Shown: piece by piece, positions 13,760 through 14,045 of the stretch
How the letters are laid out: every line of letters begins with the position of its first letter
Position numbering within the stretch: the stretch's first letter is position 1
NCBI GenBank assembly: GCA_005888075.1
Contig: VBKD01000122.1
Coordinates: 1-14,045 of the forward strand
Direction: 5' to 3'
Length of the DNA: 14,045 nt
Origin: Chloroflexota bacterium
GTDB lineage: Bacteria > Chloroflexota > Dormibacteria > Dormibacterales > Dormibacteraceae
The notes under the pieces: model-generated
The model's database searches: none
Told to the model about the DNA's origin: nothing
Seen by the model: the letters and a program-made list of their open reading frames with translations, nothing else
Program-made: the position numbers and the translations under genes

Positions 13760-14045
13760 ATGAGCGAGATCACGGCGCCGCGTGCCGAGGCCGACAGCTT
13801 CGGCAAGGTCGAAACACACGGCATCGATGCCATCCCTGACCAGGAACGTCACGGCGCGCCCCGCGAGCTGGCGTTCCTCTGGGGCGGCGCCTTCGTCAAC
13901 TACGCAAGCCTTTTCACGGCGAGCCTGCTCACGACCTATTACGGCCTGGGGGTGTGGGACGGCTTGCTCGCCACCGCGCTGGGCACGGTCGCCGCCGCGG
14001 CCATTCTCGGGCTGCTCAGCAACACGGGCCCGCGGTCAGGTCAAC
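13760..14045 (+). CDS. NCS1-family permease, probably thiamine-precursor uptake (3' end beyond the window)
   Basis: 95 codons are visible. Seen: the family's N-terminal signature GIDAIPDQERHGAPRELAFLW, given here in two parts: GIDAIPDQER (21-30) and HGAPRELAFLW (31-41). This is followed by the first membrane span (about 38-60) and most of the second (66-86). NCS1 permeases import purines, pyrimidines, hydantoins, allantoin or thiamine-related compounds, usually by cation symport. The TPP riboswitch directly upstream points to hydroxymethylpyrimidine or thiamine (CytX-like role). The ATG lies six bases after the GGAGGG that belongs to the riboswitch. The gene is independent of the hydrolase genes upstream by regulation, though no terminator separates them. 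Confidence 0.9.
   Translation, partial: MSEITAPRAEADSFGKVETHGIDAIPDQERHGAPRELAFLWGGAFVNYASLFTASLLTTYYGLGVWDGLLATALGTVAAAAILGLLSNTGPRSGQ

Noticed and set aside
11963..13852. 629-codon open frame on the minus strand
   Set aside because: It lies antisense to two hydrolases with complete catalytic triads and to the riboswitch. The translation is rich in Arg/Ala/Pro/Ser with no domain, a typical shadow in GC-rich DNA.

Overview
The window is about 14 kb of GC-rich bacterial DNA with tightly packed genes. Many starts are GTG, one is TTG, and several junctions overlap by 4-8 bases. Codons prefer G or C in the third position. Nothing here fixes the taxon. The style, together with a form II cox cluster, would suit a GC-rich soil lineage such as Chloroflexota, Dormibacterota or Actinomycetota. 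That is inference. I see no rRNA, tRNA, CRISPR array, insertion sequence or phage gene.

Positions 1-7082 hold a molybdenum hydroxylase locus of the CO dehydrogenase type. On the minus strand, in transcription order, are coxS (2Fe-2S), coxL (molybdenum), coxM (FAD), coxD (MoxR AAA+ ATPase), coxE (VWA protein) and an XdhC/CoxF gene cut by the left edge. The CoxL active-site loop reads AYRGAGR and the subunit order is S-L-M. Both are hallmarks of form II ('putative') CODH, not the proven CO-oxidising form I (AYRCSFR, order M-S-L). CoxD, CoxE and XdhC are the usual cofactor-maturation set. coxG, the SRPBCC partner, diverges from coxS across 102 bp. The real substrate could be CO or another small molecule, including an N-heterocycle.

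Positions 7070-9407 hold a soluble protein I do not recognise (minus), an amidase-signature hydrolase overlapping a four-helix membrane protein (plus), and a cold-shock protein with a leader of roughly 100 bases (minus). Between the cold-shock promoter region and the next gene lies a 177-bp imperfect palindrome (9548-9724) with no evident coding content.

Positions 9734-13639 hold a hydrolase island around a TetR-type regulator. An EamA transporter and lipase-like hydrolase A run leftward. The TetR gene, a second alpha/beta hydrolase and lipase-like hydrolase B, a clear paralogue of A, run rightward. A 15-bp near-palindrome in the divergent gap is a candidate TetR operator. The TetR reading frame has no ATG, GTG or TTG ahead of its DNA-binding domain.

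Positions 13670-14045 hold a TPP riboswitch whose 3' end doubles as the ribosome binding site of an NCS1-family permease that runs off the right edge. It is most likely a thiamine-precursor transporter.
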